Shown here: piece by piece, positions 28,774-39,503 of the stretch
Layout: the number at the start of each line of letters is the position of its first letter
Numbering within the stretch: the first letter of the stretch is position 1
NCBI GenBank assembly: GCA_036872755.1
Contig: JAVHNS010000005.1
Location: 62,001-126,000, forward strand
DNA length: 64,000 bases
Origin: Orbilia blumenaviensis
Lineage: Eukaryota; Ascomycota; Orbiliomycetes; Orbiliales; Orbiliaceae
Direction: 5' to 3'
Position numbers and translations under genes: made by a program
Notes under the pieces: model-generated
Told to the model about the DNA's origin: nothing
Seen by the model: only the letters and a program-made list of their open reading frames with translations
Databases searched by the model: none

Positions 28774-31166
28774 TCCCTTAGAGGTGATGATCCGGCTAAT
28801 CAAACAACGCCCTTGAGTCTTTTTTGAGTCTTTGAATCGAATCTTGATCTTGGCGGAAGGAAGGAAGGGAAGATCAGGAGCAGGATGGGGGAGAGAAAGA
28901 AGCCGGTATACATACTACCACTATGAGTATAGTCGTATATAGTAGGTAATGTACTTACATAGATGAGGTTCGAAAATAGAAACATCGAGGATTCCAGAAA
29001 TGCGAGATGCCACCTTACAGATCAGCTTTGATCCTGGGATAGGTAGTATATTGAAATGTCTTCACCCGCGACAATATTATTAACTGCAACAATGCAAACT
29101 CAGTTCGATTCAATTTCAATTCGGTCAATTCGGTCAATTGATCAACCAAATGCAGGTCCCAGCAGGCACGTATAGGCCGGGGGAGGAGACCAGGCCTAGG
29201 TGCCAAAAAAATAGAATTGAATTGAATTGATCCATCAATCGTAGTAGTAATCATCATAATCACCATCATCACCATTATCATACATCCGTGTATTTTCTCC
29301 GGATGCAATAATAACCCACCTACCCACCCACAACCTAAAAATCCTTGATCGATCCGTACTGAATGATACATCCTAACCGAATAACCAGCGGTATGGGGTA
29401 ACATACAGTGCATAACAATGAACTGTCTGGGTCCCGCTTGTTAGCCCACCCACATGAAGGAAGGCCCGAGGGTTACATTCGGGTGATTGCCCCCTTCGAA
29501 ATTCTTGCCTTTCAACGGGTCTTCACACACACAAACCGAAAGAACCAGCGCGATTATTTTAAATTTGACTTTCTTGGCGGCTAACTAATCGTTCTCCGAG
29601 CCTTTGAGCCAATCATCCCGAAATCCAAGCGAGTCAGATTCGTTCTATTTTGTCTAATTGAAGGCAATATATGTGTGTGTGTACATTATGTTGTTTTTTT
29701 CCCGGCTGCCGTCCGGTTCTTGTTTAATTTCGGCTTCAATGAGCTGAGACCTTTTGCCATCATTCGTGCGTATGTTGCAGATATCAATCAATGGTACGGA
29801 CATAATAACATATGAGTACATACACATAGATCCATATAGGCCATCGCATTGAAGATAACCCAACGGGCGAACGAGCTCAGAGTGACAAACATGAATGACA
29901 TCGTGCATACCGCTAGCTGCTGCACGACTAGCAAAAAAAATCCCGGGCGCTGTCAAAAAATAATAGACACTGTCTCTCGCCTCTCGAAAAGAAACTAAAG
30001 AGCTGTCAGCCAAACATTTTCTCATTGTGGCTTCCGGTTGGGACAGACAGCTAGCTAGTTAACCAACTAGCTAAAGAAAAAACCTGCTGTCGACCAAGTA
30101 CATAGCTAGTCATCCGAGGGAAGAAGTTGTTTTCCCAATGTGGCTCCTTCTATGCATGCATGCAATGTTCTTTGACAGCACCATCTAATTACATCTGGAC
30201 ACACGGCTGCAGCTGGACATCTTACACTTACAGCTGTGCATGTACATGGACAGCTCATGTAGCTGTCCAAACAAAACTAGCAGTAATGTACGTCCGGATG
30301 TTGGGAGCGCAGAATAACAGCGCCAGAGACAAGAAAAGGGAGCGAGCGAGCGAGACAGACAAGCCAGTTTGCCTGTGGCCTTACCTGCAGCAGCGCGTGA
30401 GGGCCAATGAACAGGCGACAACGGTGGACCCAAGGCATGCAGGTTGCAGGCGACTTGGTGTGCCTCAGGCACAAACCAGCTATCGGGTTGCCCTTTAGTG
30501 CGGTTGCCGGTCTTTTCGATCCCCTGATGGAGGTAACCCCCTTCTAATCTTAAAGTTGCCGCCCCTGCTGAGGTTGTGCGCTTTTGAGGGACCGAATTTG
30601 CTTGGTGGTCCTTTTTTCTTTTGCCCTTTGCCCATGAACCAGGGCCTAACGAAATTGGCATGGTGGTAAGGCTACACCGAAGGGGGGGAGAAGCCTGCTA
30701 CATACTGAACCTTTGCTAACCCGATACAATCAATTTGTACCTGCGAAGAAAAAACCCACTCACGCTCACTTACAGCAACGCCCTCACCTCATTTGTTGGA
30801 CGGCCAAAATATACTCTGGCCATGCGCATTGGGCATGGGTCCTCGCATGGAACGACAGGCCCATCCATGACGGCCGGTTTTCCACCCCTATTCCCATTCT
30901 CCCAAATTGGGCATCTGGCAGGGGTGGGGAGAATAAGAACAACAAGAGAGGGAAAAAACAAAAAACGAAAAACGGGAAAAAAAGAAATGAAGGAAACAAC
31001 AAAGGGAACATGGAGCGAGTGAGGAAGTGAGGAAGTGAGATAGAGAGAGAGAGAATAGGGGGGCCCAGGCTGATACTACCACAGATCTAACGAAAAGAAA
31101 GTTTGCGGCGGAGAAGGAGTGTGGACAATCGGCGTCAATGGCCCGCCTGTTGGACCTGTCCCAGCC

Positions 31167-31197
31167 CCAATCCATGGGCGTGACCGACGAGTATAAG
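31167..31197 (+). promoter_or_regulatory. CCAAT and TATA-like elements of the wall-protein gene
   Basis: CCAAT at 31167-31171 and TATAAG at 31192-31197, about 220 bases before the ATG, followed by a C/T-rich stretch (about 31228-31258). This arrangement fits a strong RNA polymerase II promoter, in line with the extreme codon bias of the gene. Confidence 0.45.
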
Positions 31198-31417
31198 GAG
31201 CCGGTCGAGTCCCCAAGCCATCCAGACTTTTTCCTCTCTTCTTTCTCCACCACAGTCAATTCCTTCCAGGTCTTCACTACTGCCTTCGGTTTTCTAACCA
31301 CAGTCACTCTTTAAACCCATACGCTCTTTTTTGTGCTTCGCGCTTAATTTTAGCCTTACTTACATTCTTAATACTCCTAAACGGACGTACTTTTAAATAG
31401 TAATATCAATAATCACA

Positions 31418-32278
31418 ATGCATTTCTCTACCATCCTCGCTACCTCTGCCGCCGTCGGTGGTGCCCTTGCCGGTGTCTACCAGGAAGAGCCAGTCTACTA
31501 CACCTCCGCTGAGCAGGTCTACACCTCCATCAAGACCTGCACTGACAAGCCAGCTGTCCCAACCAGCGACTCTGTCTACGCCCCAGTCAGCGAGCCAGTC
31601 TACGGTGCCCCAACCACCGAGCCAGTCTACGCTCCAGAGCCAACTGACTACCCCACCGAGGTCACCTACACCAGCTACGACGTTGTCACCGTCACCTCGT
31701 GCGGCGACTACGTCACCAACTGCCCAGCTGCCACTTACACCTCGACCGCCTACTCCGTCAGCACCTGCACTGGTACCGAGCCAAGCTACTACCAGCCACC
31801 AGCCAACTCCACTGACTACTACGTCCCACCACCAACCTACGAGACCGAGACCCCAGAGTACCCAACCTCTGTCCCAGTCTACGAGGTCCCAACCACCTCG
31901 GACGTCTACACCCACACCTACTACACCACCGTCTGCCCCGGAAAGGACTACTGCTACGCTACCACCATCACCTCCACCTACTGCCCTGGAAAGCCAACTG
32001 ATGTCCCACACACCAAGCCAACTGATGTCTACACCGTCCCACCACCAAGCTACACCCCAGCTACCGAGACACCAGAGCCAACCCCAGTCCCAACCTACAC
32101 CCCACCAACTCCAGGCTGCGGTGAGGGTGAATACTGCCCACCAACCCCACCAAAGAACGAGACCACCACCCCAACCTACACCCCACCACCAAGCTACACT
32201 GGTGCTGCCTCCGCCAACTTCGTTTCCTTTGGCGTTGCTGCCGTTGCTGGTCTCGCCGCTCTCTTCATTGCTGCGTAA
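31418..32278 (+). CDS. GPI-anchored Pro/Thr/Tyr-rich cell wall protein
   Basis: Probable secreted protein attached to plasma membrane or wall glucan by a GPI anchor. Single exon, 286 residues. Signal peptide about 1-18 (MHFSTILATSAAVGGALA). The mature part is almost all Pro, Thr, Tyr, Val and Ser, with repeated EPVY/PVYG/PVYA units (24-70), two cysteine-containing modules (VTSCGDYVTNCPA, about 92-104; VCPGKDYCYATTITSTYCPGKP, about 171-192), then PPPSYTP spacers. The C-terminus is a hydrophobic anchor signal (about 265-286) behind a small-residue omega region (TGAASAN). Codon choice is extreme: Pro is nearly always CCA, and Ser, Thr and Val nearly always end in C. This indicates very high expression and explains why two other frames are also open over the whole gene. 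VTxC...TNCPA modules are common in fungal wall proteins. The exact role is unknown. Confidence 0.88.
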   Translation: MHFSTILATSAAVGGALAGVYQEEPVYYTSAEQVYTSIKTCTDKPAVPTSDSVYAPVSEPVYGAPTTEPVYAPEPTDYPTEVTYTSYDVVTVTSCGDYVTNCPAATYTSTAYSVSTCTGTEPSYYQPPANSTDYYVPPPTYETETPEYPTSVPVYEVPTTSDVYTHTYYTTVCPGKDYCYATTITSTYCPGKPTDVPHTKPTDVYTVPPPSYTPATETPEPTPVPTYTPPTPGCGEGEYCPPTPPKNETTTPTYTPPPSYTGAASANFVSFGVAAVAGLAALFIAA

Positions 32279-32910
32279 ACAATTCAATTATCCCATTTAC
32301 GTCCTTTGAATGACCGGGTTCAGCGAATCATGTAAAATGCATTTTTTTCTTTCATTTGTATTACTATTTTTGAAGTTTCTTCGATAGGGGCGATGTAGAT
32401 TTAAGTTTGGTGAATGGAAGTCTTAAAATAATCAAACCCGGTTCCAATTGTAATACCTTTTTAATATCTAATCTGTGATTGTAAACTCTTTGAATTCGAA
32501 CATACAATTGACTCTGTTTCAATTGGCGGCTATTCATCGGACATTATAAAATGTTCACGTTAAAATTATATTACACCTTCTATGTATACCTCCTGGTAGT
32601 CTCGTATTCTGTAATAAAGAATTGTACTTTGTGTTGGGCCAGCGATCGATGTGTTGCATATGTCGTTTATTTTTCGCTTTCGGAAATCTCCTTGTGCGAC
32701 CGTCGACCAAAAGAGCTGCTGTCATTGAACGACATGACGACCGACTCGGCGGCGTGACTCAATGGCTGTTCAGCCGCTGGCGACTGCCATGTGCATTTAG
32801 CTTCCTGTAAAACACACCAAGTTTTTTTTCTAGGCACAACAGGTATTACTATTACCCTTCTCCTCGACTCATATATACCTATATATCTAAGTATAAAAAG
32901 GTATATATAA
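32279..32910. other. Intergenic, wall protein to TPT1
   Basis: About 630 AT-rich bases: the 3' flank of the wall-protein gene, then the TPT1 promoter with TATATA stretches at 32870-32910. No gene was seen. Confidence 0.55.
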
Positions 32911-33087
32911 ATGCAGAATCATTTACTACATCCTCATCCCCCTCTTTCAGCGTTATTTCACTCTTCTTCTTCATCATTCTCCACTCGAATTCTATACCCT
33001 TTCGTACTGCAGCATACCAGGTACTCAACAGCATCCTATAACTATCTTACTTCATATTCATCTTCACCACCATTACATAAACCAGCC

Positions 33088-34278
33088 ATGACTCGAGGAG
33101 GCCGTTCATCCCGGGGAGGCCGTCGGGGAGGCATGGGTAGAGTCGAACAAGTCTCCAGAGCTTTGTCGAGAACACTACGGCATAGCGCCCATGAGGAGAA
33201 GTTGAACATCAGAGACGACGGCTACGTTAATGTTGAAGAACTTGTACGAACATCTTTCTCCCATAACATATATCCACTCTTTTTATTTTATATATACATA
33301 CATGTATATATAATATATTTTCTATAGAAAAAAGAAAAAGAAAAGAACTAACACTCTATCCAACCCCAGCTAAACTCGAGGAAATACAAAGACCTCCAGC
33401 TCGACTTCCCCACATTATGTCAAGTCGTCCAAGAGAACTCCAAAAAACGGTTCAAGATCATACGCGAGGTCCCAGAGTCACCAGCCGCCGTAACCCCTCC
33501 ACTTCTAAGCAGCGTCAGCGCATCAACATCCACAGACCCAGCGGCTTCCACAGACCCAAAAGTCCGGGAATCCGATGTGGAAGAGTTCCTTCCCGACTTC
33601 GATAACGACCCGAACCCTGATCTGAGCCAATACTTCATCCGTGCGAATCAGGGACACTCGATCGCTATTCAGGACGACTTGCTGCTGCAGCCGATCGATG
33701 AAGATAACATTCCTAGCATATGCGTCCATGGGACTTACTACTCCGCTCTAACACTCATTCTCCAAAGCGGGGGTCTCAAGAAGATGGGACGGACTCATAT
33801 TCACTGCGCTGCAGGTTTACCAAGGGCGTCTGTTCACCCGGAAACAGGGGAGGAGATCCCAGCCGTACTCAGCGGGATGAGATTTGATGCGGAGGTGCTG
33901 TTTTATATCGATATCGCCAGGGGAGTTCGGGACGGGCTAAAGTTTTGGAGGAGCGATAATGGCGTTATATTGACGACTGGAAGGGAGGAGGATGACTGCC
34001 TACCGATGGATTATATCTTCCGTGTCGAGGATGTTGGTGGGAGAGCTGGTGGGGGCGAATTGTGGACAAGGGATGAGGGTGTCATTAAGGAATGGCCACG
34101 GACTGGAAAGGTCAAGCAGCAGCCTAGGTCCCGCGGGGAAGGGCAGGGTAGTAGTAGAGGAGGTAGAGGAGGCAGAGGAGGCAGAGGAGGGGGAGGCAAG
34201 GGGAGATCTCGGCCAAAGGCTCAGGTTGAGGGCGATCTGGAAGACATCTCCGGATCCCTTGAAAACACTAACATATGA
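33088..34278 (+). CDS. TPT1: tRNA 2'-phosphotransferase TPT1 (KptA family)
   Basis: Last enzyme of fungal tRNA splicing: transfers the 2'-phosphate at the ligated junction to NAD+, giving ADP-ribose 1'',2''-cyclic phosphate. Exons 33088-33243 and 33370-34278; 354 residues. The N-lobe contains SRALSRTLRHSAHEEKLNIRDDGYVNVEEL with the catalytic Arg31-His32 pair; the NAD+ side has YFIRANQGHSI (Arg143), VHGTYYSAL, GRTHIHCA and GMRFDAEVLFYID (Arg223). These match the R-H-R-R set of KptA/Tpt1. There is an insertion of about 45 residues (85-130) between lobes. Both ends carry RGG repeats (TRGGRSSRGGRRGG; RGGRGGRGGRGGGGKGR), likely RNA-binding. An in-frame ATG at 32911 would add 59 residues with no acidic residue (see findings); I chose 33088 because the conserved protein starts there. 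Confidence 0.93.
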
Positions 34279-34728
34279 ATATGGTATCATAAGAAGGGGC
34301 ATAATCGATCGATCGATCACCACAACCTCAAATTCAGAAGGAGTCAGCCCTCCTTCTCTATATGTATGTACATGTACAAGTAGCCAGCAGCAGCAGTAGT
34401 ATTCTTCAGCGTGTGGTAATGTATTATATATGAATAGCGTGGTAGAGTATATAACCTCATTCTAACCAATCGGTTCTGTATCCATACATGACATGCCATG
34501 CCTAAAAGGGCATCCAAATGTCGCAATCAAAGGCGTAGCCAAAGAAGAACAAGAAGAAAAAAAAGCCCTCCGGCTTAATTATTCACTCAGCCTCACTTCA
34601 AAAGAACAACTCCACTGTCGGTCTACCTCCTTTCTCTCGAAGAAGGAAAAAATAAAAATAAAAATAAAAATAAAAATAAAAATAAAAATACACGAAGAAC
34701 TTAGGAACAACCAGTAATTAGGGCCAAT
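34279..34728. other. Convergent 3' region with TAAAA repeat
   Basis: 450 bases between the stop codons of TPT1 and the small acylated protein. Includes GATC repeats (34305-34318), CAG units (34386-34397) and a TAAAA pentanucleotide repeat (about 34647-34690). No coding frame was seen. Confidence 0.6.
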
Positions 34729-35184
34729 TTAGTTCCAAGCAAGGGTGTCCGTATTGGTGACTTTGGCTCCGCTAGCTGGTTCTGGGGCCGGCTGCGGTTT
34801 CAGCTTGGCTTTCGCACGGGATTCCGCTGCCCGCAGTGCTTCCTCTCGTCGCTGTAGAGAGAAAGAGAAAAGAAGAAGAAAAAAAGAGTCAGATATGAAT
34901 CGCGATGAAGCATAGATGTCTTTTGTCACCCCCTCCTAAAAGGCGGCGGGATTAATAAGGGGGGAAAGATGACTTACAGCAGCTGCAGCCGCGGCCGCAT
35001 TTCCCGCGGTCGAGGGCATGGAACTTGTCGCTCCTCCACCACTTGATGTTTCATTCCCACCGTTACCACCACCGCCGCTACCACCTAGAGTATGTCCAGG
35101 CCCCGAAACCTTGTAGTTTGGCCTCGCCGTTCGAGCTGGTTCTGAGGAAGCCTCGTAATCTTCTTTGCTGCCGCCGCAGCCCAT
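34729..35184 (-). CDS. Small N-terminally acylated hypothetical protein
   Basis: Two exons, 35184-34978 and 34851-34729; 109 residues. I do not recognise a named family. The N-terminus MGCGGSK is a textbook N-myristoylation site (Gly2, Ser6) with Cys3 next to it for palmitoylation, so the protein should sit on a membrane. The middle (30-70) is Gly/Ser/Ala-rich and disordered. The second exon encodes a charged helix (RREEALRAAESRAKAKLK) and the tail NTDTLAWN. Splicing is supported by a GTAAGT donor and CTACAG acceptor that keep frame. The promoter side has a GT repeat near 35200-35216. The lysosomal/vacuolar anchor subunits Ego1/LAMTOR1 have a similar lipidated start, but nothing else here proves that link. 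Confidence 0.72.
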
Positions 35185-35859
35185 TTTTAGCGATTAGGTT
35201 GTGTGTGTGTGTGTGGGAGGTTGGCTGGTTGTTTTGGTTACGTAGCAGTTGGCTGCTGGTCTGGCTCGACGCTACGAGATATCGCGGAGGGTGGGAGAGA
35301 GAGAGAGAAGCCGGCGTGGTCTTTCTCTGGATATGACCAGCTCGATGGAGGGTTAGGGTGAGATGGGGGCGATGGGCTGCTATGTATAAAGAGGGCGCAC
35401 AAGGCAGGTCAACGCGCAAACTGGTTGGCGCCGCGCGGCGGCTCGCAGTTTCGGTCTGCTCTGCCGAGAAGGCGGCGGATGATGCACAGCACGGCCGGCA
35501 CCAACCACAAGTCAGGTATGGCTAAGGGTAGGCACATTACATTACGGGACTTATGCACAACATCGAGCTATCTGTTCCTGGTGGAGCTGCTTTTATTTTT
35601 CTTGCCTGCTGCATCTTAAGGACACAACCCATTCTAGAACTGCCCTTCGGCGAAATTTGCTATTACTTAAGTACTTCAGTATTGATTCTTTAGATACCAC
35701 TTAGGAATTATGCGAATTACGTAGGAAAAAAAGAACAAAAACAAAACAAAAAAACAGAAGCGAATGAACCAGCTGCATATAAGGGCACGGCAGATTCGGT
35801 ATACTATAGCACAGCTGTTTGTTAGTAGGTTATCGGACCAACAACAGAGGGAATGCGGT
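35185..35859. other. Intergenic, PRP5 3' flank and promoter of the small acylated protein
   Basis: 675 bases without coding character. Contains a GT repeat (35200-35216), GA units (35294-35307) and A-rich stretches near 35728-35757. Confidence 0.55.
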
Positions 35860-38800
35860 TTAAAGGACGTTGTATCTTCCGGTCGTCACTGCCCTGTTCT
35901 CACTATCCACAGCTGCGGCGGTACCTTCGGCCAAAAGCCTCTTCAACTCCCGCATAGCATTAGTAACAACGAGCTCGGTATCTCCTTCAACAAGAATGTA
36001 TAGCTTGGGATCCTGCCCAGCTGCTGGTGTTTTTCCTGCCGCGTAGTACGATCCTTTCGTCGTAATCGAAGTGCCAGTTGCCTCCAGGACTTTGGCAATA
36101 TTCGTACGGTTTGTGACTGCCCATCTTGCCTTCTGGGGGAAATCGTTGATCTCCAGGGTAGCGTGGTACGCCCCAGCATCCGGTCCCTTGTTGTCGATAG
36201 GGGCACCAGATCGCAGCACATTGGCCTTTGTAAGTCGCTTTTGTATATCGGATGTAGCTGCGAGGACTTTGTCAAGTACCGAGTTTGCTGCGGCGGCACT
36301 CGAAGCTGCAGAAGGACTGGCAGCTGCAGCTGCGGCCGCGATTGCGGCTGGGTCACGTTTATGAACGACAATGGCATCATCAAGATTAGGACCTTTAGAT
36401 CCAGCTGCGGTAGGAGTGGCAGCTGTTTTGGTTTTAACTTCGTCGCCCTCAGCATCCGGTTCCTCAGCCTCGTTTCCTTCTTCACCATAGGCTTTACGTT
36501 CTCTCTTCCTTGCAGTTTCACGCTCTGCATCAAGCCGGTCAAGGCCTTTGCCTCCAAATCCGGAGCTGCTAGCCTTTTCTTTACCCGCCTTTACTTTCTC
36601 CGTGAAGGCTTCGCGTACAGTGTCAGCAGGGTTTGCCTAAGAAAAATGGGGCATTGGCTGGACTTACAGGTAACGAGATTCTGGACCTCTTCTGGGACAT
36701 CTTGCCCGCTTAGCTTCAACGCCTTTGCAATATCATGGGCATACCTTTCCTGATCAGGTGTAATAAACGTCACCGCAGTTCCTTTATTGCCCGCGCGACC
36801 AGTCCTGCCGACTCGGTGTACATAGTCCTCCATGTGGTTGGGGCAGTCGTAGTTGACGACCAACTTGAGCTGTTTTACGTCTAGGCCGCGCGCTGCGACA
36901 GATGTGGCGACTAATACCTGGCTTACGCCCGCTTTGAAATCGGAAATTGTCGAATCTCTGTCAATCTGGTCTTTGCCCCCGTGGAGGGACATTGTCGCGT
37001 ATCCCCGTTTCATGAGATCACTGAGTAGAGAATCAGCTGACTCTTGTCTGTCAACAAACACAAGTGACCGGGCATCATCCTCCTTATCGTAGAGCTCGCC
37101 GAGAATTTCGAGCAATCGAGCGAATTTTGTGCTTTCCGTCCTGACCTCTACAATCTGGCTTACTTCCGCTGCCACCACGCTGCGAGCCCCGACGACGATT
37201 TCGACTGGTTTAACCAGTACCTTACGTGCAAGTGCTTCCATCTAAAATCAGATTAGCAACGTTCTGCCATTTAAACTCGGGGGATTGCCAACAACAGGAG
37301 GACACTTACTTGCGTTGGGAAGGTGGCAGAGAATAGAACTGTTTGTCGATCAGGCCGAATATTTCCGATGATTCTCATAACTTGGGGTTCGAAACCCATA
37401 TCGAACATTCGGTCTGCCTCATCAAGTACGACATATGTAACCCTTTTCAGATTCGTTACTCTTCCAGAGTTTGCCGCAAGGAGGTCGATCATTCGTCCCG
37501 GGGTGCATACAATGAATTCAGCTCCTCTCTTTAGTTCTGCAATTTGATCTTTGATAGGTGACCCGCCATATGCGCAAACTCCCTGAAGGAAAAATTTCAG
37601 TAAATTCTACAGTGAACTTAGGATTATAAGTCAGACTTACCCTTAGATTCAGGGCCTTTAAAAAAGGCTTGCTTTCCTTAAAGATCTGCGTCGCCAGTTC
37701 TCTAGTTGGGGTCATGACAAGAGCAATGGGGCCTTCTAAATTCTCTAGGGGCCTCTGGTCTTTAATATGTCGGAACATAGGGAGCAAAAATGCCATCGTC
37801 TTTCCTGATCCGGTTTTTGCGACACCGATAACGTTACGTCCAGACATAATCGCAGGAATAGCTTGCGCCTGGATAGATGTTGGCTTTTCGTACTCTAGTT
37901 TATTGATTACATCTAGTGTGGCGGAAGGCAGTCCCAATAAACTCCATTTCTGGACAGGCTTTGGACAGTTTGCGCCCTTTCTTTCGGTCAGCATACCATT
38001 CGAGAGAAAAGTCAAGGGGATATTACTTACTCTGACTTTGATACCATCCAACACTAATCTTAGGTCGTTGACTTCTTGTGCTGACATATCTGCAAGCTCG
38101 GCAGGCTCAACGTAAAAACTCTTCCGGAAAGGCTCATACTGAACTTTAGAATGATCGACCGTTGGTAACTCTTTCTTTTTCTTCATCTTGGAAGCCATAG
38201 CCAGGATATCGTCAGGGTCGTTTACGATTGCTGTAAGATTGTCGTCGTCGTCCCCAAACATTGCCTCGGCGAGAGCAGGTCCCTTTTGAGGTTTAGAAAA
38301 CCCTGTTGCTGTTGATGCAATATTCGACATGAAGGCGTCTAAAGGGTCAATATCCTCTTCTTCTTCCACCGTTGCTTGAGTTTGGGTCTCGGTGGCGGCT
38401 CCGTCGATCTGCATTCGTTCACCACGTTCAGCGGCAGCGGCGCGGAGGGCTTCAAGATCGTCTTGCATATCAACGTCGTCATCACCTTCATCAACTGGTG
38501 GCTCACCAGTAGCAGTATTGATGTCGTCAGGCTTTGGCGAGGGAAGCCTTTCAAGCTTCTTCCTAGCAACATCTTCGTCGCCAAAATCAAGAGCACGTTT
38601 TCCCTTTGTCTCAGTCCCTGGTTTCTTAGAACCACCCTTAAACCCAAATCCCGATAACCCAAGCACCGGGGTAGCAGCTTTTGATATCTCGACTATATAA
38701 AGTGGTTAGCGTTAGGTCGTCTCATGGATGGTGTAATTAGGCTCACCTAGTGTTGGTTTTCTCGAGGCTGGAGGTAATCTGTCAGCGTTGGAATCCTTTT

Positions 38801-39503
38801 TTTTCTCAGAAATGGGTGCGGACGCTTTTAGACTGGTTAGGGCATCATCTCTAGCTGGGGCGAGCGGGGCTGTATTGGTTGTAGGGGATAGGATAGATTG
38901 GTCAGCTCGAAGGGAGATTGAAGCATTTGCATTTGCTTTTGCCTGATCTGCTTCGGCTTTCTTCTTTTTCCAAGCTTCCAGTCGCTCCAATCTTTCGCGT
39001 TTCTTGTCTTCTTCGGTTTGGGCGGCGGATGGTACGGGCGTGGCTGGCGACTGTGCGTGCGTTAGTATAAAGTTTTCTGGACGCATAGAATTCAGTCGAC
39101 TGACCTCATGGCGGCTGTTTCGTTTAGAATCGTCGCCCCGATCGCGATCACGATCTCGTCTGTCGTTATATCTGGCGCGGTGGGAGGGGGATCTGGACCG
39201 CGATCGGTCTCGAGAATCACGGGCTCGGTCGGGGGATCTTATCCTATGTCGATGGTCACGATCACGAAATCTATCCCTGGAGCGGTCTCGTCTATCCCTA
39301 CCGCCTCGGTGCCTGTCATCACGGTAACGGTCCCGTTCACGGTCATAGTACCTCTGAATAGACGTATTAGCGATGCATGCAGCTGAGCTTGGGAAGTTAC
39401 TCACCTCTCGGCTTCGGCTTCGATTCCTGTCATACCGGTCGTCCTCACGGTATCTCTTGCTCGACGGCAACGGGGATCGAGATCGGGATCGATATTTCGC
39501 CAT
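35860..39503 (-). CDS. PRP5: Pre-mRNA-processing ATP-dependent RNA helicase PRP5 (DEAD box)
   Basis: Nuclear helicase that remodels U2 snRNP so it can pair with the intron branch point. Exons 39503-39405, 39353-39105, 39050-38747, 38692-38031, 37976-37641, 37582-37310, 37241-36668, 36608-35860; 1081 residues. The N-terminus is rich in RS/RD/DR dipeptides (1-115), then an acidic region with PLDAFM (near DIDP), typical of Prp5/DDX46. Helicase motifs: [10 protein letters not shown] (Q motif area), AKTGSGKT (491-498), PTRELA, DEAD (604-607), SAT (635-637), ARGLD (758-762), [10 protein letters not shown] (783-792). The C-terminal region has the [11 protein letters not shown] block, an Ala-rich stretch and a KH-like segment ([22 protein letters not shown]). 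Four introns are 51-54 bases; introns 1, 2 and 4 are multiples of three without stops. The last junction, T/CC giving [16 protein letters not shown], was chosen on conservation. Confidence 0.95.

Larger units (their letters stand above)
27649..31417. other. Gene-free 3.8 kb with microsatellites and G-rich tracts
   Basis: No coding gene could be supported on either strand; open stretches are short or of low complexity. Contents: G/A-rich repeats 28540-28610, a G-run cluster at 28664-28685, a TG repeat 28746-28773, several TGCATGC and GTACATG palindromes 30150-30260, and at the right end the promoter of the wall-protein gene. Confidence 0.55.

Noticed and set aside
31406..32287. Minus-strand open frame of 293 codons (Trp/Gly/Val-rich) over the wall-protein gene
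   Set aside because: It is the mirror of extreme C-ending codon use in the real plus-strand gene; composition (Trp and Gly runs) is not protein-like.
31458..32309. Second plus-strand open frame of 283 codons over the same gene
   Set aside because: Ser/Thr/Pro/Gln-only translation of the biased codons in another frame; no signal peptide or conserved features.
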